From assembly GCA_018715025.1 (NCBI GenBank), contig DVMK01000055.1, positions 1-8,308 on the forward strand: a DNA stretch of 8,308 bases. Direction: 5' to 3'. The DNA is from Candidatus Caccousia avistercoris (GTDB lineage: Bacteria; Bacillota; Clostridia; Oscillospirales; Acutalibacteraceae). Both the position numbers and the translations under genes were made by a program. The notes under the pieces were generated by a model. It saw only the letters and a program-made list of their open reading frames with translations, made no database searches and was not told the origin of the DNA. The stretch's first letter is position 1. Each line of letters opens with the position of its first letter. Of the stretch, positions 1 through 6,154 are shown piece by piece.

Positions 1-62
1 ACTAGATGAATTTTAAAACCGAAAAGCAATTCAGGTAAAACGATACCATAGAGCATAACAGT

Positions 63-223
63 CGCAGATTCGAGGCTTCGCCTCTGTCTGCTTACCCTTA
101 TTGAAGCCGTTTCACGGCTATCTGCGGGGCTTTGGGTCTCCGCTGCCGCTTCGGTCGGCGCCTTGTTTGTGCGCCACTGGCGCACGGCGCCCCCTGCACC
201 CCGCCACCTTTTGAAAAAGGTGG
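63..223. repeat. Cluster of five hairpins, possible dispersed repeat or structured RNA
   Basis: Five inverted repeats follow one another. (i) 72-76 pairs with 80-84, loop TTC. (ii) 105-110 pairs with 114-119, loop TTC. Both are enclosed by a seven-base stem, 63-69 with 120-126, giving a possible three-way junction. (iii) 145-148 pairs with 156-159 and has a C(UUCG)G tetraloop at 149-154. (iv) 169-175 pairs perfectly with 179-185, flanked by two copies of GGCGCC (157-162 and 186-191) that can pair with each other; this outer pairing competes with hairpin iii. (v) 204-212 pairs with 215-223 (CCACCTTTT/AAAAGGTGG). The stems are read directly. Whether this is a transcribed RNA or a dispersed intergenic repeat cannot be decided here. 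From memory, similar CACCTTTT/AAAAGGTG palindromes next to GC-rich arms occur between genes in Oscillospiraceae. Confidence 0.45.
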
Positions 224-397
224 ACGAAAACTTTATCATTCGCTCCATATTTAAATTGTTGTTAGAAAAATACACCCATCCCCAAAAATGGAGGGAGAAA
301 TCCTGGTCACGCGAACTGGGCGCGTGCGCCCGGCGGTGCGCAGCCCTGCCGATCCTTTTTCATGGACTTCTACAAAATTTCGGTAAAAAATGAACGA

Positions 398-426
398 TTG
401 ATGTGGGAAAAGGAACGTTATAGAAT
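398..426 (+). promoter_or_regulatory. Probable sigma-A promoter of the URO-D family gene
   Basis: TTGATG at 398-403 resembles the -35 consensus TTGACA. TAGAAT at 421-426 resembles the -10 consensus TATAAT. The spacer is exactly 17 bases. Transcription would start near 433, giving a leader of about 90 bases before the ATG at 523. I saw no recognisable riboswitch in that leader. Confidence 0.5.
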
Positions 427-522
427 AAGAGAAACGGTACCTGAGTCTTGGTTTTTCTTCCAGATGCCGCCCGGGGAAGGGCGCGGCTTCCACAGCTGTT
501 TGAAAGAAGGGAGTAACATTTT

Positions 523-1758
523 ATGGAACAGGACAGAGAAATTCTTCGCGGGCTGGCGTTCCGGTATATGGAGGCGGCCTGCGCCCCCAGCCACGACGAA
601 AAGCGCGCCTTGTACCGGGCGGTGAACGATCTGCGGCAGATCCGCCCGGTGGTGCTGATCAATGAAATCCCCTGGAATGAACTGAACGATCATCCGGAGC
701 TCGCCCTCCAATGCCAGGACCCGGATTTCCGGGCTGCAGAAGAGTTTTTCCGCCAGCAGCTTTTCCAGTGGAAATATTTCCCTGCCGACATGGTGCTGGA
801 TCCCTTTTACGGCGTAGAAAAAATTATCCGCACCACCGGCTTTGGGCTCACCGTGCAGGAATCCACTCTGGGGGACAAGGAATACGCTCACTCCCATTCC
901 TACCAGAACCAGCTGGAAAGCGAGGAAGTCCTGGAAAAGCTGCACCCGGAAACCATCACCTATTTCAAGGAGGAAACCTTTGCCCTGTACCACAAAATTG
1001 CCGGGGCGATTGGGGACGTGCTGCCGGTGAAGATTGTGGGCGCGTCCACCGGCTACGGCCTGGGCTGCCGTACCTGGGACATTGTGACGGAGCTGATGGG
1101 GCCGGAAAACCTGTTCTATGCCCTGGCGGACGAGCCGGAATTCATGCACAGGCTGGCGGCGAAATTTACGGATATTTTTCTGGACAAGATCCGCCAGTAC
1201 GAGGAGCTGGATCTGTTTGAGCCAAACCAGACTCTTATTCACTCCACCGCCGCCCTTAACTCCACAACCCCGGGGGAATGCCCGGAGGGGCGGGTCACCG
1301 CCCGGCAGATGTGGGGCCGGGGCCTGGCGCAGATTTTTGCCTCTGTCTCTAAGGAAATGCGGGATGAGTTTGACATTACCTATATGCAGCGCGCCATGGA
1401 GCCCTTCGGCCTGGTGTACTACGGCTGCTGCGAGCCTCTGCACAATATGATCGATATTCTGGAGAAGATCCCCCGCCTGCGGAAAATTTCCATTACCCCC
1501 TGGGCGGATGTGGACGCGGCAGCCGACGCCATCGGCGGGCGGTATGTGCTGGCCAGCAAGCCCAACCCGGCCTTTGCCCTGGATGCGGCCAACAACATAG
1601 AACCTGCCAGGCGGGAGCTGGAGCGCATTCTGAATGCGGTAAAAAGAAACGGCTGCTCCTGCGACATTGTGCTGAAGGATATTTCCTCCATCGGCGGCAG
1701 CCTGCAGAACCTGATGGCCTGGGAGCAGATGGCCATGAGTCTGGTAGAAAACTGGTAA
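523..1758 (+). CDS. Uroporphyrinogen decarboxylase (URO-D) family protein
   Basis: A 411-residue protein with the look of the URO-D/MtaA superfamily, probably a cytosolic TIM-barrel methyltransferase-type enzyme rather than true HemE. The best family marks are in the C-terminal half: YYGCCEPLH at about 299-307, then a segment ending KPNPA at about 346-350. In this branch such Cys/His residues may bind zinc or take part in methyl transfer. It lacks the short length (about 340-350 residues) and the N-terminal signature expected of haem-pathway HemE. Relatives usually transfer methyl groups to or from corrinoid proteins, but no corrinoid protein or activator lies in the window, so the substrate is unknown. 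The ATG at 523 is preceded by AAGGGAG at 507-513, nine bases away. The gene stands alone, between its own promoter and a strong terminator, converging on cdaR. Family confidence is high; exact function is not known. Confidence 0.85.
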   Translation: MEQDREILRGLAFRYMEAACAPSHDEKRALYRAVNDLRQIRPVVLINEIPWNELNDHPELALQCQDPDFRAAEEFFRQQLFQWKYFPADMVLDPFYGVEKIIRTTGFGLTVQESTLGDKEYAHSHSYQNQLESEEVLEKLHPETITYFKEETFALYHKIAGAIGDVLPVKIVGASTGYGLGCRTWDIVTELMGPENLFYALADEPEFMHRLAAKFTDIFLDKIRQYEELDLFEPNQTLIHSTAALNSTTPGECPEGRVTARQMWGRGLAQIFASVSKEMRDEFDITYMQRAMEPFGLVYYGCCEPLHNMIDILEKIPRLRKISITPWADVDAAADAIGGRYVLASKPNPAFALDAANNIEPARRELERILNAVKRNGCSCDIVLKDISSIGGSLQNLMAWEQMAMSLVENW

Positions 1759-1777
1759 ATTCGCGGCTCTGGACAGG

Positions 1778-1824
1778 AACCGCCCCCCACGGCAGGAAGC
1801 ATCCTGCCGCAGGGGGCGGTTTTT
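1778..1824 (+). terminator. Strong intrinsic terminator after the URO-D family gene
   Basis: A long hairpin begins 20 bases after the stop codon. Positions 1778-1787 pair with 1812-1821, there is a 2x2 internal mismatch, then 1790-1797 pairs with 1802-1809 around the loop AGCA. The stem runs straight into a T-run at 1820-1824. The T-run exists only on the plus strand. Read from cdaR the same hairpin is followed by TTCC, so it would end cdaR transcripts poorly or only by pausing. Confidence 0.9.
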
Positions 1825-1875
1825 CATGCAGAATGGAAGTTGTTAAACCTGTGCCGGGCGCTGTGCTGACGCCGG

Positions 1876-3183
1876 CTACCTTTCGTTTACGGAAAGGTTC
1901 ACCTTGTAGCTGCCGTAGGCCCAGCAGCTGCTGCCGCCGGAAATGCTTATGGTAGCGGGCATCTCTGTGTGGCCGGTCAGGTTGCTTTGCTGCGCCATGT
2001 CCACCTGCACCACCAGGTTGCTCTCCGTCAGGTTGGAAAGCTCTTCCTCCGGCCCTACCACCACCACGTCAAGAGAGCTTGTGGTCACATCGGCCTCGTA
2101 CTCGCGGCCCAGGTTGTTCACCTTGAAATTGGTGGCCGTGATGGTCTTGGTGGAATAGCCGGCCAGGTTCAGCTTCACCGTCACCGTGTCGATCATGCGC
2201 AGGTTGCGGAAGGAAGACGGGAGCGTCACCGGAATGTCAAATTCACAGGTGTCGGGGCTGATTTGAGAGAAATCAATAGGCTCCAGCTGAATGCTCTTGT
2301 ACGCCTCAAAATCCTCCGCCGTGCCTGCCAGCTCAATGGTGCTGGGCGAAAGGGTGACAAGCTGCGAGTCCAGCTTCAGCCCGGAAGGCTGGTTGGTAAA
2401 GTTTGCCGTAAAGGGCAGGGTACGCCGCACCAGAACCGGAATGGTGATGTCCACCGTTTCAGCGCTGAGGGAAAGCTGGCTGTACTTGTCCTTGCTGATG
2501 GTGTTGTTGTTGGCGTCGTACAAAATCAGGTCGGCGGAAAGGCGGGTGGTTTCGCTGAGCTCGCCCAGATCCCTCTCCCCTACCGAAACCTTGGAAATAC
2601 TGTCTACCTCTGTTTTCGGGCCGGAAATTGTCACCGACTCGGGCACCACTGCCGGGCTGCTGATGAAGTAGCCCTCCGCTGCGGATGCCGTGAGGCCGCT
2701 TGTGTCGATTTGGAAGGTCTTTTCCTCTGAATAATCCAGGGAAAGCTGAATGATGGAGGGTTCGATGCGGTCGATCTCATAATCCGTCACATAGCCCCGC
2801 TTGGTGGCCGAAAGGGTGGCCAGGTAGGTTTTCGCCCCGCTCACCGTCTCGGTAATCCGCGTTTCCACATAAATGTCATCCGCCGTCACATTGTGCACGG
2901 AAAGGCTGTTGCCCTTGATGTACACGGTGACGCTCTGCTCGGTGGGGCTGAACACCTTCAGGCCGTCGGTCTGGGCGGCTTCCGGTATTTTGATGGTAAC
3001 GGGAACATCCCGGATTGCCACAGGGAATTCCTCGGTGTTGGTAAAGGCCATAGAAAACCAGAGCACCAGCGCTGTCAGCACGGAAAAAACCGCCACGAAC
3101 TTGTTGTTGTAGAACAGAGCGCCAATGGAAAACCCCTTTTTCGCCTCCCGTTCTTCGTCCTTTTTCTTTTTTTTGTCACTCAT
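1876..3183 (-). CDS. cdaR: YbbR-domain protein CdaR, regulator of diadenylate cyclase
   Basis: A 435-residue membrane-anchored protein. It has a very basic, lysine-rich cytoplasmic start (residues 1-16), one transmembrane helix at about 27-47 (FVAVFSVLTALVLWFSMAF), and then a long extracytoplasmic beta-rich part made of about four YbbR repeats (roughly 50-155, 160-250, 255-345 and 348-430). CdaR of Bacillus and Listeria binds CdaA at the membrane and changes its c-di-AMP output. The identification rests on this architecture and on the position directly after cdaA. The ATG overlaps the cdaA stop by eight bases (ATGAGTGA) and has an excellent ribosome binding site, AGGAGGGGG at 3191-3199, seven bases upstream inside the cdaA end, so the two are co-translated. 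In many Bacillota glmM follows; here it does not. No clear minus-strand terminator follows the stop. Confidence 0.9.
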   Translation of the reverse strand: MSDKKKKKDEEREAKKGFSIGALFYNNKFVAVFSVLTALVLWFSMAFTNTEEFPVAIRDVPVTIKIPEAAQTDGLKVFSPTEQSVTVYIKGNSLSVHNVTADDIYVETRITETVSGAKTYLATLSATKRGYVTDYEIDRIEPSIIQLSLDYSEEKTFQIDTSGLTASAAEGYFISSPAVVPESVTISGPKTEVDSISKVSVGERDLGELSETTRLSADLILYDANNNTISKDKYSQLSLSAETVDITIPVLVRRTLPFTANFTNQPSGLKLDSQLVTLSPSTIELAGTAEDFEAYKSIQLEPIDFSQISPDTCEFDIPVTLPSSFRNLRMIDTVTVKLNLAGYSTKTITATNFKVNNLGREYEADVTTSSLDVVVVGPEEELSNLTESNLVVQVDMAQQSNLTGHTEMPATISISGGSSCWAYGSYKVNLSVNER

Positions 3184-4084
3184 TCTTTTTCCCCCTCCTG
3201 AGCGAAGGGATCCGGCGCTGGGGCTTTTCCGGCTCCTCGGTGAGGAGGAAGCCTTCCAGCGCAGATTTCAGGGTATCCCTTGTGTAATTGCGGGTCAGTA
3301 CTCCGTTACAGGCAATGGAAATCTGCCCCGTTTCCTCTGAAACCACCACCACCACCGCGTCGGAATTTTCACTCATGCCAATGGCCGCCCGGTGGCGGGT
3401 GCCCAAATCGATGCTCACATTGTCGCTTTTCGTCAAGGGCAGGATGCAGCCGGCCGCATACACCATGCCGTCGCGGATGATCATGGCCCCGTCGTGAAGG
3501 GGCGCCTTGTTGAAAAAGATATTGCCGATGATAGGCGGCGAAGGGATGGCGTTCACCACGGTGCCGGTGTCAATAATATCCCCCAGCCTTGTCTGCCGTT
3601 CAAACACCATCAGCGCGCCTGTCTTGGTGCGCTGCAAGTTGTTGGCCGCGTCGGCCACCGCTTCAATGCACAGCCGCTTCTGTTTTTCCAGGGCTTCCTC
3701 CTCCTTCGAACTGAGAAGGCCCAGATTTTTCCCAATGTTGCTGCTGCGGCCCATCTGCTCCAGGGCACGGCGGATTTCCGGCTGAAACACGATAATCAAA
3801 GCGATGACGCTGAAGTTGAAGAAATAATTCAGAATGTTCTGCATCATGCGCAGCTGCAGAACGTTGGACACCAGCCAAACCCCCAGCAGGAGGAAAATCC
3901 CCTTTACCAGCTGTTCCGCACGCGTCTCCCGCACAAATTTGATCACGCTGAAAATGATGAAGGAGATTAAAAGGACGTCCAGCATGGAGGAAATGGAGAA
4001 AGAGGCCGCCAGGCTGAGGAACTGGCTCCACAAATTTGAAAGGAAGCCGGTGCATTGCTCCCAGAATTCAGCTAACAGATCCAC
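3176..4084 (-). CDS. cdaA: Diadenylate cyclase CdaA (c-di-AMP synthase)
   Basis: A 302-residue membrane enzyme joining two ATP into c-di-AMP, a second messenger for potassium, osmotic and cell-wall balance. Three hydrophobic helices lie at about 34-51, 59-77 and 84-100, followed by the DisA_N cyclase domain. Both catalytic motifs are intact: PLHDGA at about 195-200 and GTRHRAA at about 228-234, followed by a typical SENSDAVVVVVSEETG stretch. Length is slightly above the usual 270-290, owing to a longer N-terminus and a basic tail. The start is GTG at 4084: the frame meets a stop three codons upstream, and AGGAAGGA lies at 4094-4101 nine bases before it. The ATG nearby at 4091-4093 is out of frame. 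It heads a two-gene unit with cdaR and has its own promoter. Active-site residues are all present, so I expect a working enzyme. Confidence 0.95.
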   Translation of the reverse strand: MDLLAEFWEQCTGFLSNLWSQFLSLAASFSISSMLDVLLISFIIFSVIKFVRETRAEQLVKGIFLLLGVWLVSNVLQLRMMQNILNYFFNFSVIALIIVFQPEIRRALEQMGRSSNIGKNLGLLSSKEEEALEKQKRLCIEAVADAANNLQRTKTGALMVFERQTRLGDIIDTGTVVNAIPSPPIIGNIFFNKAPLHDGAMIIRDGMVYAAGCILPLTKSDNVSIDLGTRHRAAIGMSENSDAVVVVVSEETGQISIACNGVLTRNYTRDTLKSALEGFLLTEEPEKPQRRIPSLRRGKKNE

Positions 4085-4119
4085 ACGCTTTCATCCTTCC
4101 TGCTCGAAAGCCTCTGCCG

Positions 4120-4144
4120 CCGGGGCCAGTCGCGCCAGCCCCGG
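4120..4144 (-). promoter_or_regulatory. GC-rich hairpin in the cdaA leader
   Basis: Positions 4138-4144 and 4120-4126 form a perfect seven-pair stem (CCGGGGC/GCCCCGG) with an 11-base loop. It lies in the predicted cdaA 5' untranslated region, about 19 bases upstream of the ribosome binding site. No T-run follows it on the minus strand, so it is not an ordinary terminator. It could stabilise the message or be part of a control structure. The pairing is seen; the role is not. Confidence 0.5.
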
Positions 4145-4161
4145 GGCATAGATTCCTTTTT

Positions 4162-4189
4162 ATTCTATCATATCCCAAAAGGGATTCAA
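4162..4189 (-). promoter_or_regulatory. Probable extended -10 promoter of cdaA-cdaR
   Basis: On the minus strand TTGAAT (4184-4189) serves as -35 and TAGAAT (4162-4167) as -10, 16 bases apart. TG one base before the -10 makes it an extended -10 site. The -35 overlaps the stop codon of the desulfurase gene (4186-4188). Transcription would begin near 4155, leaving a leader of about 70 bases. This separates cdaA-cdaR from the genes upstream, at least in part. Confidence 0.6.
4172..4185. promoter_or_regulatory. Inverted repeat between the -35 and -10 of the cdaA promoter
   Basis: ATCCC, four bases (AAAA on the plus strand), GGGAT: a perfect five-base inverted repeat filling most of the promoter spacer. 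It could be a repressor operator, or a weak hairpin left from the end of the desulfurase transcript; no T-run follows on the minus strand. Confidence 0.35.
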
Positions 4190-5337
4190 ACCTTTTCTTT
4201 TGAATTTTTCATAAATTTTGTCATCACAGCCAAGAAACCCTGCACCTCCTTTTCAGAGGTAAAGGCAGAGGGGCAGACCCGCACCGCGCCGGACTCCAGC
4301 GTGCCCATAAACCGGTGGGCCGCCGGGGCGCAGTGCAGCCCGGCCCGCACCGCCACGCCGTTCGCCCCCAGAAATGAGGCGGTGTCCTCGCTGGGAACCC
4401 CTTCCACATTGAAGGAAAACACAGGGGCGTAGGCCGCGCCGTCCGGTTCGGCGGTGTACAAACGGGCCCCCAGCCTTTTCAGCCCACGGTAAGCCAGGCG
4501 CGCCATTTCCACCTCGTGGCGGCAAATGCGCTCTGTGCCTTTCGAGGCGACAAAGGCCAGCCCGGCCCGCAGGCCCGCCGCCCCGGGCACGTTGAGGGTT
4601 CCGCTTTCCAGCCGTTCGGGCATTTCTCCCGGCTGCTCCAGCGAAATCGAGTTGGTGCCTGTGCCGCCTTCCAGGATCGTGTCCAGCGCCTCGCCCCGGG
4701 CGGTAAGCAGCAAGCCGGTTCCCATGGGGGCGTACAGCCCTTTGTGGGGGGCTATGCACAGGTAGTCCGGGCCGTCCTCCAGGGAAAGGGGAAGCACCCC
4801 GGCAGATTGGGCGGCGTCCACGCAGAGGGGAACGCCGTACTGGTGCACCATGGCCGCGATGCGCTCCACCGGCAGGCGGATGCCCCACACGTTGGACACA
4901 TGGGTACACACTGCCAGCTTTGTCTCAGGCCGAAGTGCGCGGCGGAAAGCGTCCACCGTGGCGTCGCTGTCGCCGGGGACCACCTGTGCCGCCGTCCAGG
5001 AAACGCCCTGCTCCTCCAGCTTTTTCAGCGGGCGCAGCACCGCGTTGTGCTCCAGGCAAGAGGTCACCACATGGTCCCCCGGCTTCAGAATTCCCTTCAG
5101 CACCGCGTTCAGGGCATGGGTGCAGTTCAGGGTAAAGACCGCGCACTCCGGCCCCGGGGCATGAAAAAAGCTGGCGGCCGCCGACCTTGCCCGGTAAACC
5201 TCCTCGGCGGTGGCCATGCTCATCGGGTGGCCGCCCCGGCCGGGGTTCGCCCCGTATTTGTAAAGTGCAGACGTGACGGCGGTCACCACCTGCGGGGGCT
5301 TGGGGTAGGTGGTGGCGGCGTTGTCCAGGTAAATCAT
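4186..5337 (-). CDS. PLP-dependent cysteine desulfurase (class V aminotransferase, EF2568-like)
   Basis: A 383-residue cytosolic enzyme expected to remove sulfur (or selenium) from cysteine (or selenocysteine) and hold it on its own cysteine. Visible landmarks: the N-terminal IYLDNAATTYPKP; H97 in LEHNA; D174 and Q177 in VDAAQ, which contact PLP; K199 in APHKG, the Schiff-base lysine; SGTLNVPG at about 245-252; and C336 in RAGLHCAP, the catalytic cysteine. Everything needed for activity is there and the length is normal. The short loop around the catalytic cysteine and the overall pattern suit the EF2568-type subgroup rather than housekeeping IscS or SufS. No IscU, SufU or other Fe-S scaffold lies beside it. 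It overlaps the DUF3343 gene by four bases (ATGA), so the two are probably made together and the small protein may be its sulfur or selenium acceptor. That partnership is inference. Confidence 0.9.
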   Translation of the reverse strand: MIYLDNAATTYPKPPQVVTAVTSALYKYGANPGRGGHPMSMATAEEVYRARSAAASFFHAPGPECAVFTLNCTHALNAVLKGILKPGDHVVTSCLEHNAVLRPLKKLEEQGVSWTAAQVVPGDSDATVDAFRRALRPETKLAVCTHVSNVWGIRLPVERIAAMVHQYGVPLCVDAAQSAGVLPLSLEDGPDYLCIAPHKGLYAPMGTGLLLTARGEALDTILEGGTGTNSISLEQPGEMPERLESGTLNVPGAAGLRAGLAFVASKGTERICRHEVEMARLAYRGLKRLGARLYTAEPDGAAYAPVFSFNVEGVPSEDTASFLGANGVAVRAGLHCAPAAHRFMGTLESGAVRVCPSAFTSEKEVQGFLAVMTKFMKNSKEKV

Positions 5338-5570
5338 CGGACGCCGCCCCCTCCCCGCCCTAAGAGCCCGGCCTCCCGCAGAAGGGCCTCCGCTTCCCCG
5401 GAACGTCCTTTAACAAAGATGCCGTACCCGCATCCCATTCCTAAACTATGCGGCACCCGCTCCACATAAGCCTCTATTCCATGGCGGCGGAGCAAATCCC
5501 GCCCTTTCATGGCGTATGTGACCGAGCCTGCAATCATGAGAGGTTTTCCCATGCCGATCACCCTTTTCAT
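5334..5570 (-). CDS. DUF3343 family small protein, putative Se/S carrier-like
   Basis: A 78-residue protein resembling DUF3343 ('putative Se/S carrier-like'). The family pattern is a short start such as LMIAGSVTYAMKGRDLL, a middle 'ERVP', and then a single conserved cysteine in a glycine-rich turn, here C47 in GMGCGYG. That lone cysteine could carry persulfide or selenide. The gene overlaps the desulfurase start by four bases. The start is uncertain. The ATG at 5570 has no ribosome binding site, while the ATG at 5552 (giving 72 residues, beginning MGKPLMIAG) has AAAAGGG about eight bases before it and fits the usual family start better. The C-terminal tail is glycine-rich and probably disordered. 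Family comparisons link DUF3343 genes with selenium use and class V aminotransferase-type enzymes; nothing here shows which element is carried. Confidence 0.75.
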   Translation of the reverse strand: MKRVIGMGKPLMIAGSVTYAMKGRDLLRRHGIEAYVERVPHSLGMGCGYGIFVKGRSGEAEALLREAGLLGRGGGGVR

Positions 5571-5640
5571 AAAGCATCATTGCCCGTCTCCGCCCCGGCC
5601 TTCCCGGGAAACAGCAGAGGCGGGCTGATACCAGAATATG

Positions 5641-5671
5641 AAAAAGGGCGGCTTTTGGTGCCTTATCCGCC
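5641..5671 (-). terminator. Possible weak terminator at the end of ispF
   Basis: On the minus strand GGCGG (5667-5671) can pair with CCGCC (5647-5651), followed by C and five Ts (5641-5645). The stem is only five pairs with a 15-base loop, and it includes the ispF stop codon at 5663-5665. Termination would be partial at best; read-through into the DUF3343 gene 92 bases further on is likely, since I found no good promoter in that gap. Confidence 0.35.
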
Positions 5672-6154
5672 GTTTTCCGGCATCCGCGGGGAAATCAGGC
5701 AGACGGCGTGGGCCGCTATTCCCTGGCCGCTGCCGGTAAAGCCAAGGCCCTCTTCGGTGGTGGCCTTCACGCTCACCTGACCCTCGGCAAGGCCGCAGGC
5801 TTCTGCCAAACGGCGGCGCATGGCGGGAATGTGAGGGGCCAGCCTGGGCGCCTGGGCCAGCACGGTGGCGTCTATGTTTTCCACCGCCCAGCCCTCCCTG
5901 GTCAGCAGGGCGCTTACCCGCCCCAGAAGGGCCAGACTGTCCGCCCCTGCATAGGCAGGGTCGGTGTCCGGGAACAGCTTGCCGATATCCCCCAGGGCGG
6001 CCGCCCCCAGAAGGGCGTCCATCACCGCGTGGGTCAGCACGTCTGCGTCAGAATGGCCCAAAAGCCCCTTTTCAAAGGGGATCTCCACGCCCCCCAGAAT
6101 CAGCCTTCTCCCCGCCGTCAGGCGGTGGACGTCGTAGCCGTGTCCAATTCTCAC
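5663..6154 (-). CDS. ispF: 2-C-methyl-D-erythritol 2,4-cyclodiphosphate synthase
   Basis: IspF closes the cyclic diphosphate in the MEP (non-mevalonate) isoprenoid pathway, turning CDP-ME 2-phosphate into MEcPP with release of CMP. It normally works as a cytosolic trimer with a divalent metal. The 163-residue length is normal. Metal ligands D8 and H10 are in GYDVH and H42 is in LTHAVMDALLGA. GHSDAD (33-38), GDIGKLFPDTDP (55-66), ENIDATV and KATTEEGLGFTG (130-141) are all present. The residues after that are SGQG where many relatives have RGEG, a mild difference. The start is GTG, overlapping the ispD stop as GTGA; AAGGGGG lies eight bases upstream of it. The gene follows ispD directly, with IspE acting between them chemically but encoded elsewhere. 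Confidence 0.97.
   Translation of the reverse strand: MRIGHGYDVHRLTAGRRLILGGVEIPFEKGLLGHSDADVLTHAVMDALLGAAALGDIGKLFPDTDPAYAGADSLALLGRVSALLTREGWAVENIDATVLAQAPRLAPHIPAMRRRLAEACGLAEGQVSVKATTEEGLGFTGSGQGIAAHAVCLISPRMPENGG

Larger units (their letters stand above)
1..522. other. Intergenic region without a convincing gene
   Basis: No reading frame here has a credible ribosome binding site or recognisable protein content. The first 60 bases are AT-rich. About 63-223 is a run of hairpins (described separately). About 240-290 is AT-rich. Positions 318-331 form a short GC-rich inverted repeat (gggcgc, two bases, gcgccc), followed after about 20 bases by a T-run at 354-358, which is too far to make a good terminator. 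The last 125 bases hold the promoter and leader of the plus-strand gene at 523. Whatever gene lies to the left of the window is not visible, so the first part may be its downstream region. Confidence 0.7.

Noticed and set aside
362..625. Small plus-strand open frame of 87 codons across the URO-D promoter
   Set aside because: No ribosome binding site, it spans the promoter and runs into the real gene in another frame.
1778..1824. Bidirectional terminator also serving cdaR
   Set aside because: The stem is symmetrical, but only the plus strand has a T-run; the minus strand continues with TTCC, so a role for cdaR is not supported.
418..1827. Long open frame of 469 codons on the minus strand, antisense to the URO-D gene
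   Set aside because: Its codons are in exact register with the sense codons, so it stays open simply because the real gene avoids TTA, CTA and TCA. Its ATG sits in the terminator stem, and the protein resembles nothing I know.
1969..2730. Plus-strand open frame of 253 codons over cdaR
   Set aside because: In register with cdaR codons on the opposite strand; open because of codon bias. CdaR has clear family architecture and a strong ribosome binding site.
4516..5469. Plus-strand open frame of 317 codons over the cysteine desulfurase
   Set aside because: Antisense shadow in register with a gene whose catalytic motifs are all recognisable; low-complexity Arg/Gly/Ala-rich content.
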